Of a DNA stretch of 64,000 bases, positions 26,318 through 35,647 are shown in pieces (the first letter of the stretch is position 1; each line of letters begins with the position of its first letter). Position numbers and translations under genes: made by a program. Below the pieces are notes generated by a model, which saw only the letters and a program-made list of their open reading frames with translations, was not told the DNA's origin and did no database searches. The DNA lies in NCBI RefSeq assembly GCF_004361855.1, contig NZ_SNWQ01000023.1, forward strand, positions 1 to 64,000. The letters are read 5' to 3'. Source of the DNA: Kribbella caucasensis. GTDB taxonomy: Bacteria > Actinomycetota > Actinomycetes > Propionibacteriales > Kribbellaceae.

Positions 26318-26803
26318 ATGCGGATCACCTGCACGGTCAACGGCCAAACTCACCAGGCCGACGATGTCTGGGAGGGCGAGAGTCTGCTCTATCTCCTCCG
26401 TGAACGTCTCGGCCTACCGGGTTCGAAGAACGCTTGTGAGCAAGGCGAATGCGGCTCATGCACCGTCTTCATGGACGACGAGACGGTTTGCGCCTGCCTG
26501 GTCGCGGCCGGCCAGGCCGAGGGACGCGAGATCCGGACGATCGAGGGACTGTCCGAAGGGGATCGGTTGCATCCGATCCAGCAGGCGTTCGTCGAAACGG
26601 GCGCGGTGCAATGCGGATTCTGTACGCCGGGCCTGCTGATCCAAGTGGCGGATCTGCTGCGGAACAACGCGAATCCGACCGACCTGGAGATCCGCGAGGC
26701 GTTGGCGGGGAACCTCTGCCGGTGTACGGGGTACGAGCAGATCATCGAGGCCGTTCGGCTCGCGGCGGCCCGGATCCATCCGACAGGCGAGTTCGCGCGA
26801 TGA
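26318..26803 (+). CDS. xanthine dehydrogenase-type 2Fe-2S subunit
   Basis: 161 residues with both [2Fe-2S] clusters. The plant-ferredoxin type cluster uses Cys40, Cys45, Cys48 and Cys60. The second helical cluster uses Cys99, Cys102, Cys134 and Cys136 (QCGFC ... CRC). It carries electrons from the molybdenum centre to FAD. Its stop TGA overlaps the ATG of the large subunit. Confidence 0.92.
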   Translation: MRITCTVNGQTHQADDVWEGESLLYLLRERLGLPGSKNACEQGECGSCTVFMDDETVCACLVAAGQAEGREIRTIEGLSEGDRLHPIQQAFVETGAVQCGFCTPGLLIQVADLLRNNANPTDLEIREALAGNLCRCTGYEQIIEAVRLAAARIHPTGEFAR

Positions 26804-29121
26804 CGACGACACAGACCATCACCCACACAGGGCGAATCGGAGACAGCGCCCAACGACCGGACGGGACGCTCAAGGTCACTGGGCAGTTCGCCTACTCCTC
26901 GGACCTCTGGATGGACGGGATGTTGTGGGGTGCGACGCTACGCAGTCCGCATCCGTCCGCGCGGATCCGTTCCGTCGACATCGGGCCCGCGCTCGCGGTG
27001 CCAGGCGTACATGCGGTGCTCACCAAAGACGACGTACCGGGTCTCAACGCATACGGGCTCGACCATGCAGACCAGCCCGTACTGGCCGCAGATGTCGTGC
27101 GCTACCAGGGCGAACCGGTTGCGCTCGTCGCGGCCGACCATCCGGAGACCGCGCGGCTCGCGGCCGAACGCATCGTCGTCGACTACGAACCACTGCCCCC
27201 CGTGACGGATGCGATGCTTGCCGTCGGCCACATCTCGTGGGACACGCCCGGGCAGACCGGCGTACCACGGGTGCATCCGGAAGGGAATCTGGTTCGCCAC
27301 GTCAAGATCCGCAAGGGCGACCCGGATCCGCAGGCCGACGTGGTGATCACAGGTGAGTACGAGGTCGGCATGCAGGACCAGGCGTTCCTCGGTCCCGAGT
27401 CGGGGCTCGCCGTACCGGCTGAGGACGGTGGCGTCGACCTGTACGTCGCGACGCAGTGGTTGCATGTCGACCAACGGCAGATCTGTATCGCTCTCGGTCT
27501 CGGTCCCGAAAAGGTGCGCCTCACGCTGGCCGGAGTCGGCGGAGCGTTCGGCGGTCGCGAGGACCTGTCGATGCACGTACACGCGTGCCTGCTCGCGTTG
27601 CACACGGGTAAACCGGTCAAGATCGTCTACAACCGCACCGAGTCCTTCCTCGGCCACGTACACCGCCACCCGGCCCGGATGCGCTACCAGCATGGCGTAC
27701 TGCGCGACGGCACGATCGTGTACGTCCGCGCCAGCATCTACCTCGACGGCGGCGCCTACACCTCCAGTACGCCGGCCGTCGTGGCGAACGCCGGCACGAT
27801 GGGCATCGGCCCGTACGACGTACCGAACGTGCGCGTGGATTGCTACGGCGCCTTCACCAACAACCCACCTTGCGGCGCGATGCGTGGATTCGGGACTGTG
27901 CAGGCGGCGTTCGCGTACGAGGCTCAGCTCGACCGGATCGCCGCCGAGCTCGGCCTGGACCCGGTCGACATCCGTTGCCGCAACGCGATGCGTGAGGGGT
28001 CGCGGATGACGACCGGCCAACTGGTCGACAGCGCCGCACCGGTCGATGAACTGCTCCGCCGCGTGCAAGCCCTGCCTCTCCCACCACCCGTCGACCCGAC
28101 TCAACTCGACCTACGCGAACAGCCCGGAGGCGTCTCGAACACCACACACGGCGAAGGGGTACGCCGCGGTGTCGGCTATGCGGTCGCCTTCAAGAACGTC
28201 GGCTTCTCGGAGGGCTTCGACGACTACTCCACGGCACGGGTGCGGCTGGAGGTCGTCGGTGGCGAACCAGTGGTCACGGTGCACACCGCGGCGGCCGAAG
28301 TCGGGCAAGGGCTGACCACCGTCATCCAACAGATCGTCCGGACCGAACTCGGCGTCGAGAACGTCGTCCTTGCTCCCGCGGACACGCAGATCGGCAACGG
28401 CGGCTCCACGTCGGCGTCCCGGCAGACCTACGTGACCGGCGGCGCCGTGAAGGCCGCTTGCGAACTGGTCCGAGGCGAGGTGTTCGACATCGCCCAGACG
28501 TGCTATGGGCGGGCTGTTCGCGATCTGCATCTCGTTGACGGCAAGGTCATCTCGCCCGCGGAGGGCGGAATCGGCAGCCTGGCCGACTTGCTGATCGGTA
28601 CGCCGGTGGAGCGCACGATCGAGTGGCGCCACCGCCCGACATACCCGCTCGATCCTGAGACCGGTCGCGCCGACGCCCACGTCCAGTACGCCTTCGCCGC
28701 GCATCGTGCAGTCGTCGACGTCGACACCGAACTCGGCCTGGTCAAGGTCGTCGCGCTCGACTGCGTGCAGGACGTCGGCAAGGCGATCAACCCGCAAGCG
28801 GTCCGCGGCCAGATCTACGGCGGCGCCCTCCAAGGCCTCGGGCTCGCGCTGATGGAGGAGATCGTCACCACCGACGGCATAGTCCGCAACGCCTCCTTCA
28901 CCGACTACCTCATCCCCACCGTCCTGGACGCCCCACCCATGCAGGTCGAGATCCTCGAGTACGCCGACCCGCACGCCCCGTACGGCCTCCGCGGCGTCGG
29001 CGAACCCCCCACCATCTCCGCCGGCCCCGCCATCCTCGCCGCCCTCCGCAACGCCACCGGCCTACCCCTGACCCGAATCCCGGTCCGCCCCGAACACCTG
29101 ATCGGCTCAGTCGGCCGTTGA
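26800..29121 (+). CDS. xanthine dehydrogenase-type molybdopterin-binding subunit
   Basis: 773 residues from the ATG at 26800, coupled to the preceding gene by an ATGA overlap. The order of aldehyde oxidase/xanthine dehydrogenase domains is present. Landmarks are GVGGAFGGREDLSMH (Moco contact), AMRGFGTVQA, the GQGLTT region, and the catalytic base Glu735 in GVGEPPTISAGPA. The substrate may be xanthine or another heterocycle or aldehyde. The nearby hydroxyisourate hydrolase favours purine catabolism. The stop lies inside the first LacI-type operator (29118-29136). Confidence 0.88.
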   Translation: MTTTQTITHTGRIGDSAQRPDGTLKVTGQFAYSSDLWMDGMLWGATLRSPHPSARIRSVDIGPALAVPGVHAVLTKDDVPGLNAYGLDHADQPVLAADVVRYQGEPVALVAADHPETARLAAERIVVDYEPLPPVTDAMLAVGHISWDTPGQTGVPRVHPEGNLVRHVKIRKGDPDPQADVVITGEYEVGMQDQAFLGPESGLAVPAEDGGVDLYVATQWLHVDQRQICIALGLGPEKVRLTLAGVGGAFGGREDLSMHVHACLLALHTGKPVKIVYNRTESFLGHVHRHPARMRYQHGVLRDGTIVYVRASIYLDGGAYTSSTPAVVANAGTMGIGPYDVPNVRVDCYGAFTNNPPCGAMRGFGTVQAAFAYEAQLDRIAAELGLDPVDIRCRNAMREGSRMTTGQLVDSAAPVDELLRRVQALPLPPPVDPTQLDLREQPGGVSNTTHGEGVRRGVGYAVAFKNVGFSEGFDDYSTARVRLEVVGGEPVVTVHTAAAEVGQGLTTVIQQIVRTELGVENVVLAPADTQIGNGGSTSASRQTYVTGGAVKAACELVRGEVFDIAQTCYGRAVRDLHLVDGKVISPAEGGIGSLADLLIGTPVERTIEWRHRPTYPLDPETGRADAHVQYAFAAHRAVVDVDTELGLVKVVALDCVQDVGKAINPQAVRGQIYGGALQGLGLALMEEIVTTDGIVRNASFTDYLIPTVLDAPPMQVEILEYADPHAPYGLRGVGEPPTISAGPAILAALRNATGLPLTRIPVRPEHLIGSVGR

Positions 29122-29136
29122 AAAAACGTTTGGGCA
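29118..29136 (+). promoter_or_regulatory. LacI-type operator 1, TTGAAAAAACGTTTGGGCA
   Basis: Shares 17 of 19 bases with operator 2 at 29186-29204, in the same orientation, 68 bp apart. The central CG is typical of LacI-family sites. It overlaps the stop codon of the molybdopterin subunit and lies upstream of the -35 element. Confidence 0.65.
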
Positions 29137-29143
29137 CGCGCTC

Positions 29144-29173
29144 TTGACAGCTCCGGGTGTGCGGGGTGACAGT
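29144..29173 (+). promoter_or_regulatory. promoter of the lacI-type gene, TTGACA-N18-GACAGT
   Basis: TTGACA at 29144-29149 is a consensus -35. GACAGT at 29168-29173 is a weak -10. Two matching operators flank it, which suits autoregulation by looping. Confidence 0.5.
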
Positions 29174-29185
29174 GTTCGCCACAGG

Positions 29186-29204
29186 TTGGAAAAACGATTG
29201 GGCA
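29186..29204 (+). promoter_or_regulatory. LacI-type operator 2, TTGGAAAAACGATTGGGCA
   Basis: Second copy of the 19-bp motif, ending five bases before the regulator's ATG, where a bound repressor would block transcription or translation start. Confidence 0.65.
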
Positions 29205-29209
29205 ACACG

Positions 29210-30226
29210 ATGTCGCAGCGCAAGGTCTCGATCAAGGATGTGGCGGCGCACGCCGGCGTATCGGTCACCACGGTGTCGCACGTCCTGAACGAGGTGCCGG
29301 GCAAGCGCATCACCGAGTCGACCCGGGACCGGGTCCGGCGATCGGCCGGTGAGCTCGGATACGCGCCGAGCAGTGTGGCCCGGAATCTCCGGCTGCAGCG
29401 GTCGCAGATGCTGGCGATGATCAGTGACGAGATCGCCACCACGCCGCACGCGGGCCGGATGATCCTCGGGGCGCAGGAAGCGGCGTCGAAGGCGGGCTGG
29501 CTGCTGATGCTGGTCAACACCGGGTTCGACAGCGAGTTCGAGGCGGCCGAGATCCGGGCGCTCCGGCAGCGGCAAGTGGACGGGTTCCTGTACGCGACCA
29601 TGTACCACCGGGAGGTCGTCCTGCCCGAGGCGATCGGCGACGTGCCGACAGTGCTGCTGGACGCGCGTTCGAACGACGCGTCGGTGCCGTCGGTGGTCCC
29701 GGACGAGGTCCGCGGTGGCCGTACCGCGACCGAGGAGCTCATCCGTCACGGGCACACCCGCATCGGCTTCATCAACAACATCGACGACATCCCGGCGAAG
29801 CGCGGACGGCTGGCCGGATACCGGGCCGCGCTAGATGACGCCGGACTGGCCTTCGACCAGCGGTTGGTGGTCGATGGAAGATCCGAGACCGAGGGCGGAC
29901 TGCAAGCCGCCCGTAAGTTGCTGTCGGCAACCGATCGACCGACCGCGTTGTTCTGCTTCAACGACCGGATGGCCATGGGGGCGTACCACGCCGCGGCCGA
30001 GCTCGGTCTGCGTATTCCGGAGGATCTGTCGGTGGTCGGGTTCGACAACCAGGAACTCATCGCCGATGGACTCCGGCCCGTCCTCACCACAGTCGCGCTG
30101 CCGCACTACGAGATGGGCGCGTGGGCCGTGGAGACATTGATAACCCAGATCGAGGGACGAGAACTCAGCGGACCGCGGCAGGTGGAACTGAACTGCCCGC
30201 TGGTTCCCCGGAACTCGGTCGCCTAG
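29210..30226 (+). CDS. LacI-family sugar-responsive regulator
   Basis: 338 residues from the ATG at 29210. The N-terminal helix-turn-helix is VSIKDVAAHAGVSVTTVSHVLNE with hinge residues KRITESTRDRV. A periplasmic-binding-like effector domain follows (GFINNIDDIPAKRGRLAGY, PTALFCFNDRMAMGAYHAA, SVVGFDNQELIADGLRPVLTTV). It precedes a sugar ABC importer and a GH32-like enzyme, which it probably represses until the sugar is present. Two direct operators lie just upstream. Confidence 0.9.
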   Translation: MSQRKVSIKDVAAHAGVSVTTVSHVLNEVPGKRITESTRDRVRRSAGELGYAPSSVARNLRLQRSQMLAMISDEIATTPHAGRMILGAQEAASKAGWLLMLVNTGFDSEFEAAEIRALRQRQVDGFLYATMYHREVVLPEAIGDVPTVLLDARSNDASVPSVVPDEVRGGRTATEELIRHGHTRIGFINNIDDIPAKRGRLAGYRAALDDAGLAFDQRLVVDGRSETEGGLQAARKLLSATDRPTALFCFNDRMAMGAYHAAAELGLRIPEDLSVVGFDNQELIADGLRPVLTTVALPHYEMGAWAVETLITQIEGRELSGPRQVELNCPLVPRNSVA

Positions 30227-30281
30227 CACCTCGACTTCGCCAGACATCCCGCTGCACAACGCAGTACGGGCAGCTTGGCCC

Positions 30282-30337
30282 TGCCCAAACAGCACCGCCC
30301 AAACAGCACTGCCCAAGAAGCACTGCCCAAGAACGAA
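30282..30337 (+). repeat. four 14-bp tandem repeats carrying TGCCCAA
   Basis: Units start at 30282, 30296, 30310 and 30324. The first is TGCCCAAACAGCAC, the second differs by one base, and the last diverges at its end. TGCCCAA is the complement of TTGGGCA, the right half of the LacI-type operators 1 kb upstream. The array lies in the leader of the binding-protein gene and could be regulatory. Confidence 0.65.
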
Positions 30338-30350
30338 AGGGAAACAGACC

Positions 30351-31643
30351 ATGTCACGCACACCGAAGCTGGTTGCCCTGCTGGCCGCCGCGGCCGTCGG
30401 ACTGACCGGCTGCTCGTCGGGATCCTCCGACAGCGGCGCCAGTAACGAAGGCGGCGTCACCACCCTCGAGTTGTGGACCCACAACGGCGGCAATCCGACC
30501 GAGCTCGCCGTGAACAAGAAGGTGGTCGACGCCTTCAACGCGAGCCAGTCCAAGTACAAGGTGAAGCTGCAGTCGTTCCCGCAGGCGTCGTACAACGACG
30601 CGGTCACCGCCGCGGCGTCGGCGAAGAAGCTGCCCTGCGTCATGGACATCGACGGGCCGAACGTCCCCAACTGGGCCTGGGCCGGCTACCTGCAGCCGCT
30701 CGACCTGGGTGCCGGATTCTTCGACAAGCAGCTGCCGAGCACGCTGGGCAAGGTCGACGACAAGGTGTACTCGTTCGGCCACTACGACGTCGCGATGAGC
30801 TTGATCGCCCGCAAGTCCGTCCTCACCCAGAACGGCATCCGGATCCCGACCCTCGACCAGCCGTGGACCGGCGACGAGTTCGACGCGGCGGTCGGCAAGA
30901 TCAAGGCCGGCGGCAAGTTCGCCTTCCCGCTCGACATGGGTACGGCGGGGACGGGCGAATGGATCCCGTACGCCTACTCGCCGTTGCTGCAGAGTTTCGG
31001 GGGAGACCTGGTGAACCGCGAAACCTACCAGAGCGCGACGGGTGTGCTGAACGGTCCGGAGGCGCTCGAGTGGGCGAGCTGGTTCCGCGGCCTGATCACC
31101 AAGGGCTACGCGCAGCAGAAGTCCGGCAAGGACTCGACCGTCGACTTCGTGAACGGCAAGTCCGCGATCATGTGGAACGGCAGCTGGGCGGCCGACGCGG
31201 TGACGAAGAAGTTCGGCGCCGACGTGGTCTTCCTGCCACCGCCGGACTTCGGCAAGGGTCCGAAGATCGGTGGCGCGTCCTGGCAGTGGGGCATGTCCTC
31301 GTCCTGCGCGGCCAAGGACGGCGCGCTGGAGTACCTGAAGTTCTCGGCCAAGCCGGAGTACTACGTCGACTACGCGACGGCACTCGGCCTGATCCCGGCG
31401 AACACCGATGCCGCGGCGCAGGTGCCGAACTTCGCCCCGGGCGGCAAGTACCGGTTCTTCCTCGAGCTCTCCCAGAAGCATGCCCTGGTTCGCCCGGTGA
31501 CACCGGCATACCCGTTCATCGCCTCGACGTTCCAGAAGGCGGTCTCGGACATTCTGGCCGGCGGTGACGCGCAGAAGATCCTCGACAAGGCCGCCAAGGA
31601 CATCGACAACAACATCAAGTCCAACGGCAACTACGAGTTCTGA
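30351..31643 (+). CDS. sugar ABC transporter substrate-binding lipoprotein
   Basis: 430 residues with a lipoprotein signal (lipobox LTGC, Cys21), then a type 1 extracellular solute-binding fold: LELWTHNGGNPTELAVNKKVVDAFN, PCVMDIDGPNVPNWAWAGYLQPL, and FVNGKSAIMWNGSWAAD. It captures an oligosaccharide for the two permeases downstream. GAAAGGG lies 9-15 bases before the ATG. The coupled GH32-like enzyme suggests a fructose-containing sugar. Confidence 0.9.
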   Translation: MSRTPKLVALLAAAAVGLTGCSSGSSDSGASNEGGVTTLELWTHNGGNPTELAVNKKVVDAFNASQSKYKVKLQSFPQASYNDAVTAAASAKKLPCVMDIDGPNVPNWAWAGYLQPLDLGAGFFDKQLPSTLGKVDDKVYSFGHYDVAMSLIARKSVLTQNGIRIPTLDQPWTGDEFDAAVGKIKAGGKFAFPLDMGTAGTGEWIPYAYSPLLQSFGGDLVNRETYQSATGVLNGPEALEWASWFRGLITKGYAQQKSGKDSTVDFVNGKSAIMWNGSWAADAVTKKFGADVVFLPPPDFGKGPKIGGASWQWGMSSSCAAKDGALEYLKFSAKPEYYVDYATALGLIPANTDAAAQVPNFAPGGKYRFFLELSQKHALVRPVTPAYPFIASTFQKAVSDILAGGDAQKILDKAAKDIDNNIKSNGNYEF

Positions 31644-31644
31644 C

Positions 31645-32595
31645 ATGTCCACGACCACGGCTCCCGAGCAAGTTGCCGAGGATGTCCTGCCGCGCCAGCA
31701 TCGGCGCGGCGGGACCCGGACGGCGCGAACGCACGAGACGCTGATCGGCGCCGCGATGGCCTCGCCGGCCGTCATCTTGCTGATCGTCTTCTTCCTGGTC
31801 CCGGTGCTGCTGGCGTTCGGGCTCGCCTTCACCAACGCCCGGCTGATCTCGCCGCGGCCGCCGCACTTCGTCGGCGCGGACAACTTCATCAGGCTCTTCG
31901 GCGACAGCCTGTTCTGGGCCTCGCTGCGCAACACCGCGTACTTCGCCGTTGTGGTGGTTCCGGTGCAGGCCGGGCTGGCGCTGGTGCTGGCCTTGCTGGC
32001 CAACGCGAAGGTCCGGGGAACCAACTTCTTCCGGACCGTGTACTTCGCTCCGGTGGTCACCTCGATGGTGGTGATCTCGCTGTTGTGGCGGTTCATCTAC
32101 CAGCCGGACGGGCTGTTGAACAAGATCATCGAGGCGGTGTCGTTCGGCCAGTGGCACGGAACGGACTGGCTGAACAACCCGTCCACGGCAATGCCGGCCA
32201 TCATGTTCATGTCGATCTGGCAGGCCGTCGGATTCCACATGATCATCTGGCTGGCCGGGCTGCAGACCATCTCGCGTGACCTGTACGAGGCGGCCGCTCT
32301 GGACGGGGCGTCCACCTGGAAGACGTTCACCCACATCACCTGGCCGGGCCTGCGAGCGACGCGCACGTTCATCCTGATCACGATTACGATCGCGGCACTC
32401 AGCCTCTTCACCCAGATCAGCGTGATGACCCAGGGCGGCCCGCTCGACTCGACGACCACGGTGGTCTTCATGGCGGTCCGATCCGGGTACGAGCAGCAGT
32501 CGACCTCGTACGCGGCGGCCGTCTCGCTGGTGTTCTTCGTTCTGGTGCTGGCGGTCTCGGGCGTCCAGCGCTTCCTGACCAGAGAGCAGGACTGA
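31645..32595 (+). CDS. sugar ABC transporter permease, MalF type
   Basis: 316 residues. A polar N-terminus is followed by about six membrane segments. The EAA loop YEAAALDGASTWKTFTHITWPGL contacts the ATPase. It starts two bases after the binding-protein stop. No ATPase gene is in the operon, so a shared MsmK-type ATPase elsewhere is likely. Confidence 0.9.
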   Translation: MSTTTAPEQVAEDVLPRQHRRGGTRTARTHETLIGAAMASPAVILLIVFFLVPVLLAFGLAFTNARLISPRPPHFVGADNFIRLFGDSLFWASLRNTAYFAVVVVPVQAGLALVLALLANAKVRGTNFFRTVYFAPVVTSMVVISLLWRFIYQPDGLLNKIIEAVSFGQWHGTDWLNNPSTAMPAIMFMSIWQAVGFHMIIWLAGLQTISRDLYEAAALDGASTWKTFTHITWPGLRATRTFILITITIAALSLFTQISVMTQGGPLDSTTTVVFMAVRSGYEQQSTSYAAAVSLVFFVLVLAVSGVQRFLTREQD

Positions 32596-32596
32596 C

Positions 32597-33475
32597 ATGA
32601 CGACCTCCACCGCCAGGCGCGGCCGGCTGATTCAGGTGGCGCGATCGGCTCTGGTGATCTTCTTCGCGTTCCCACTCCTCTTCATGTTCGTCGCGTCCTT
32701 CAAACCGGACGCGCAGATCTTCGCCGACCTCGGTTCGATCAAGGCGATCCTGCCGGTGGGTGACGTCTCGCTGGAGAACTACCGGGGCGTGTTCGACCGG
32801 GTCCCCGCCGCGCGGTTCCTGGTCAACTCGGTGCTGGTCTCGGCGGTGACGGTTGTGCTGGGCATCTTGATCAACAGCATGGCCGCGTTCGCGCTGTCGA
32901 GGATGCGCTGGCGCGGGCGTCGCGTCGTACTGGCCGCCATCATCGCGACGCTGATCGTTCCGTTCGAGACCTTCGCGCTGCCACTGGTGTGGTGGGTCAA
33001 CAAGCTGCCCTGGCTGGAGATCCACGGCTTCCAGTTGCGGCTGACCGAAGGCTGGCTCGACACCTACCAGGTGCAGATCCTGCCGTTCGTCGCCAACGCG
33101 TTCTCGATCTACCTGTTCTACCAGTACTTCACCAGCATCCCGGTCGAGCTCGACGAGGCCGCGCGGATGGACGGTGCCGGGTGGTTCGGCATCTACCGGC
33201 GCGTCGTGATGCCGCTGTCCGGGCCGGCCATCGCGACCGTCGCGATCCTGACCTTCCTGCCCGCCTGGAACTCCTACCTCTGGCCCCTGATGGTGGTGCA
33301 GAGCGAGGAACTCCGCCCGGTGATGATCGGCATCCAGTACTTCTTCCAACTCAACGTCTCTTGGGGACAGATCATGGCCTACGCCTCGATGATCACCGTG
33401 CCGGTGCTCGTCCTGTTCGTCGCGTTCCAGCGCGCCTTCATCGGCAGCATCGCCTCGGCGGGGGTCAAGGGCTGA
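32597..33475 (+). CDS. sugar ABC transporter permease, MalG type
   Basis: 292 residues with six membrane segments and the EAA loop LDEAARMDGAGWFGIYRRVVMPL. It is the second half of the importer channel. It begins one base after the previous stop, and its own stop overlaps the next ATG by one base (TGATG). Confidence 0.9.
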   Translation: MTTSTARRGRLIQVARSALVIFFAFPLLFMFVASFKPDAQIFADLGSIKAILPVGDVSLENYRGVFDRVPAARFLVNSVLVSAVTVVLGILINSMAAFALSRMRWRGRRVVLAAIIATLIVPFETFALPLVWWVNKLPWLEIHGFQLRLTEGWLDTYQVQILPFVANAFSIYLFYQYFTSIPVELDEAARMDGAGWFGIYRRVVMPLSGPAIATVAILTFLPAWNSYLWPLMVVQSEELRPVMIGIQYFFQLNVSWGQIMAYASMITVPVLVLFVAFQRAFIGSIASAGVKG

Positions 33476-34422
33476 TGCTCGAGCTTCCCGACTCGTGGGT
33501 GTGGGACTTCTGGATCGCGCAGGACGGCGATCAGTACCACCTCTTCTTCCTGTACGCCTCCCGCGCGCTGCACGATCCCGACCGGCGTCACGGCCGTGCG
33601 TCGATCGGGCACGCGGTCTCGGATGACCTACGGCACTGGACGCGGTTGCCGGACGCCTTGGTGCGGGGCGAGGCCGGGGACTTCGACGAGACCGCGACCT
33701 GGACCGGTTGCGTCGTGCAAGGGCCTGACAGTCGGTGGTACATGTTCTACACGGGCGGAAGGGACGAGGGCGGGGCGATGATCCAGCGGATCGGGCTGGC
33801 GACCTCGGACGACCTGATCACCTGGCACAAGTACACCGGCAACCCACTCCTCGAGGCCGATCCGCGGTGGTACGAGAAGTACGACGGAGCCTCGTGGTTC
33901 GACGAGGCCTGGCGAGACCCCTGGGTGTACCCGGACCCGGACGGCGACGGGTGGCACATGCTGATCACCGCCCGCGCCGGCCACGGACCGGTCGACGACC
34001 GTGGCGTCGTCGGCTACGCCCGATCCAAAGACCTGCTCCACTGGGACGTCCAGCCCCCACTCAGCCGGCCGGGCGCCGGATTCGGGCACCTGGAGGTCTT
34101 CCACGTCGAGGAGGTCGACGGCCAAGTCGTTCTGCTGTTCAACTGCCTGCGCGGCGAAATGGCGGCGTGGCGAAACAAGACCGCAGGCAGCGGCGGTATC
34201 TGGTCCCTCGTGACCGATAACCTCACCGGACCATTCGACATCGCCAAGGCAACCCCACTCACCGACGACTCCCTGTACGTCGGGCGTCTGGTGCGGGATC
34301 CCGACTGCGCGTGGGTGCTCCTCGCCTTCCACAACGAAGGCCCCGACGGCTTCATCGGCGCCATCAGCGACCCGATGCCCGTCTTCCTGGCCGCCGACGG
34401 CCTGACCCTCAAACCCTCCTGA
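33475..34422 (+). CDS. GH32-like glycoside hydrolase (five-bladed propeller)
   Basis: 315 residues with no signal peptide, so it should act on imported sugar. Clan GH-J/F features are visible: an early aspartate in WVWDFWIAQDGDQYHLFFLYA (the nucleophile position), the transition-state motif WRDPWVYPDPDGDG, and a glutamate in GHLEVFHVEE as acid/base candidate. The form suggests a beta-fructosidase-type enzyme without the C-terminal beta-sandwich of full-length GH32. GH43-like activity cannot be excluded. Confidence 0.7.
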   Translation: MLELPDSWVWDFWIAQDGDQYHLFFLYASRALHDPDRRHGRASIGHAVSDDLRHWTRLPDALVRGEAGDFDETATWTGCVVQGPDSRWYMFYTGGRDEGGAMIQRIGLATSDDLITWHKYTGNPLLEADPRWYEKYDGASWFDEAWRDPWVYPDPDGDGWHMLITARAGHGPVDDRGVVGYARSKDLLHWDVQPPLSRPGAGFGHLEVFHVEEVDGQVVLLFNCLRGEMAAWRNKTAGSGGIWSLVTDNLTGPFDIAKATPLTDDSLYVGRLVRDPDCAWVLLAFHNEGPDGFIGAISDPMPVFLAADGLTLKPS

Positions 34423-34423
34423 C

Positions 34424-34471
34424 GTGACCACCGTGCCGTCGGCAAGCCTCTGCCGGCGGCACGGTGGTCAC
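34424..34471. terminator. bidirectional terminator, 15-bp perfect stem
   Basis: GTGACCACCGTGCCG at 34424-34438 pairs perfectly with 34457-34471, and an inner GGCA/TGCC adds stability. It begins two bases after the GH32-like stop and faces the convergent epoxide hydrolase gene. Confidence 0.8.
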
Positions 34472-34487
34472 ACTCGCTCGGGATGAG

Positions 34488-35627
34488 TCAGCTCTTGCGG
34501 AGGCCGGCGAAGAATTGGCGGAGGTCGGCGACCACGTCGTTCGGGCGTTCGAGGGAGGCGAAGTGGCCGCCGTCGGGGAAGTTGGACCAGTGCACGATGT
34601 TGGTGTTGTCGCGCTCGGCCAGGGGGCGGATGGTCTTGAAGTCGTCGGCGAAGACGGCGACGCCGGTCGGCGCGTTGTTGACGGCTGGTTCGGCGCCGGA
34701 GTGCGCCTCCTCGTAGTGGTAGCGGCCGGCCGTCGCGGACGTGTTGGTGAACCAGTAGAGCGTGACCTCGGTGAGGATCTGGTCCCGGCTCACCAGGCTG
34801 GTGCCGTTGCCGAAGTTGTTGAAGAGTTCGTTCCAGGCGAGCTGGCCGACCGGTGAGTCGGAGATGCCGACGGCAACGGTCTGCGGGCGGGTCGAGTTGA
34901 TCGCGTTGTAGCCGCCGACCGACTGGAACCACTCGAGGTGCTGGAGTGCCGCGTAGTCCTCGGGGGTGAACTTCTCGAACTCGGCCGGGTCGCCCGACGG
35001 GAACGAGAACAGTTGCAGCACGTGCAGCCCGAGGAATCCGGGCGGGTTCAGCACTCCGAGCTCGCGGGAGATCATGGCGCCGCCGTCGCTCCCGTGCACG
35101 CCGTACGACCCGTACCCGAGCTTGCGCATCAACTTGTCGTACGTGCGGGCCACCCGCGCCATCGTCCAGCCGCGGTCCGCGACCGGAGTACTGAATCCGA
35201 AGCCGGGCATGGACGGTACGACGACCGAGAACGCGTCGGCCGCATCGCCGCCGTGTGCCTCCGGATCGGTCAACGGGCCGATCAGGTCGAGGTAGTCGAC
35301 GAACGAACCCGGGTACGTGTGGGTCAGCAGCAACGGCGTCGCGCCCTCGACCGGCGACGGGACGTGGATGAAGTGGATGGTCTGCCCGTCGATCTCGGTC
35401 AGGTAGTGCGGGAACTCGTTCATCCGCTTCTCCTGCGCCCGCCAGTCGAAACCGTTCTGCCAGTGGTCGACCATCTCGCTCAGGTAGTGGTTCGGGGTGC
35501 CGTAGTCCCAGTCGTCGCCGGGTACGGGCTCGGGCAGCCGCGTCCGCGCGAGGCGGGCGAGCAGATCGTCCAGGTCAGCCTGGGCGATGTCGACGGTGAA
35601 GGGCCGGATGTCCGTTGTCGTGTTCAT
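34488..35627 (-). CDS. epoxide hydrolase (alpha/beta hydrolase, EHN type), second copy
   Basis: 379 residues with the same plan as the gene at 15374-16540: an EHN domain (IRPFTVDIAQADLDDLLARL), HTYPGS oxyanion loop, nucleophile Asp181 in GVHGSDGGAM, LTEVTLYWFT lid tyrosine, and catalytic His355 in PDGGHFASLE. The two share the stretch LTEIDGQTIHFIHV. Different lids imply different substrates. It is divergent from the second WYL regulator. Confidence 0.87.
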   Translation of the reverse strand: MNTTTDIRPFTVDIAQADLDDLLARLARTRLPEPVPGDDWDYGTPNHYLSEMVDHWQNGFDWRAQEKRMNEFPHYLTEIDGQTIHFIHVPSPVEGATPLLLTHTYPGSFVDYLDLIGPLTDPEAHGGDAADAFSVVVPSMPGFGFSTPVADRGWTMARVARTYDKLMRKLGYGSYGVHGSDGGAMISRELGVLNPPGFLGLHVLQLFSFPSGDPAEFEKFTPEDYAALQHLEWFQSVGGYNAINSTRPQTVAVGISDSPVGQLAWNELFNNFGNGTSLVSRDQILTEVTLYWFTNTSATAGRYHYEEAHSGAEPAVNNAPTGVAVFADDFKTIRPLAERDNTNIVHWSNFPDGGHFASLERPNDVVADLRQFFAGLRKS

Positions 35628-35647
35628 GGCTTCACCGTAAAACCCGT

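Noticed and set aside
30282..30337. possible CRISPR array
   Set aside because: Units are only 14 bp and directly adjacent, with no spacers and no cas genes nearby.
30354..32096. 580-codon minus-strand frame
   Set aside because: It is opposite the binding protein and permease genes, and its sequence mirrors their codon bias.
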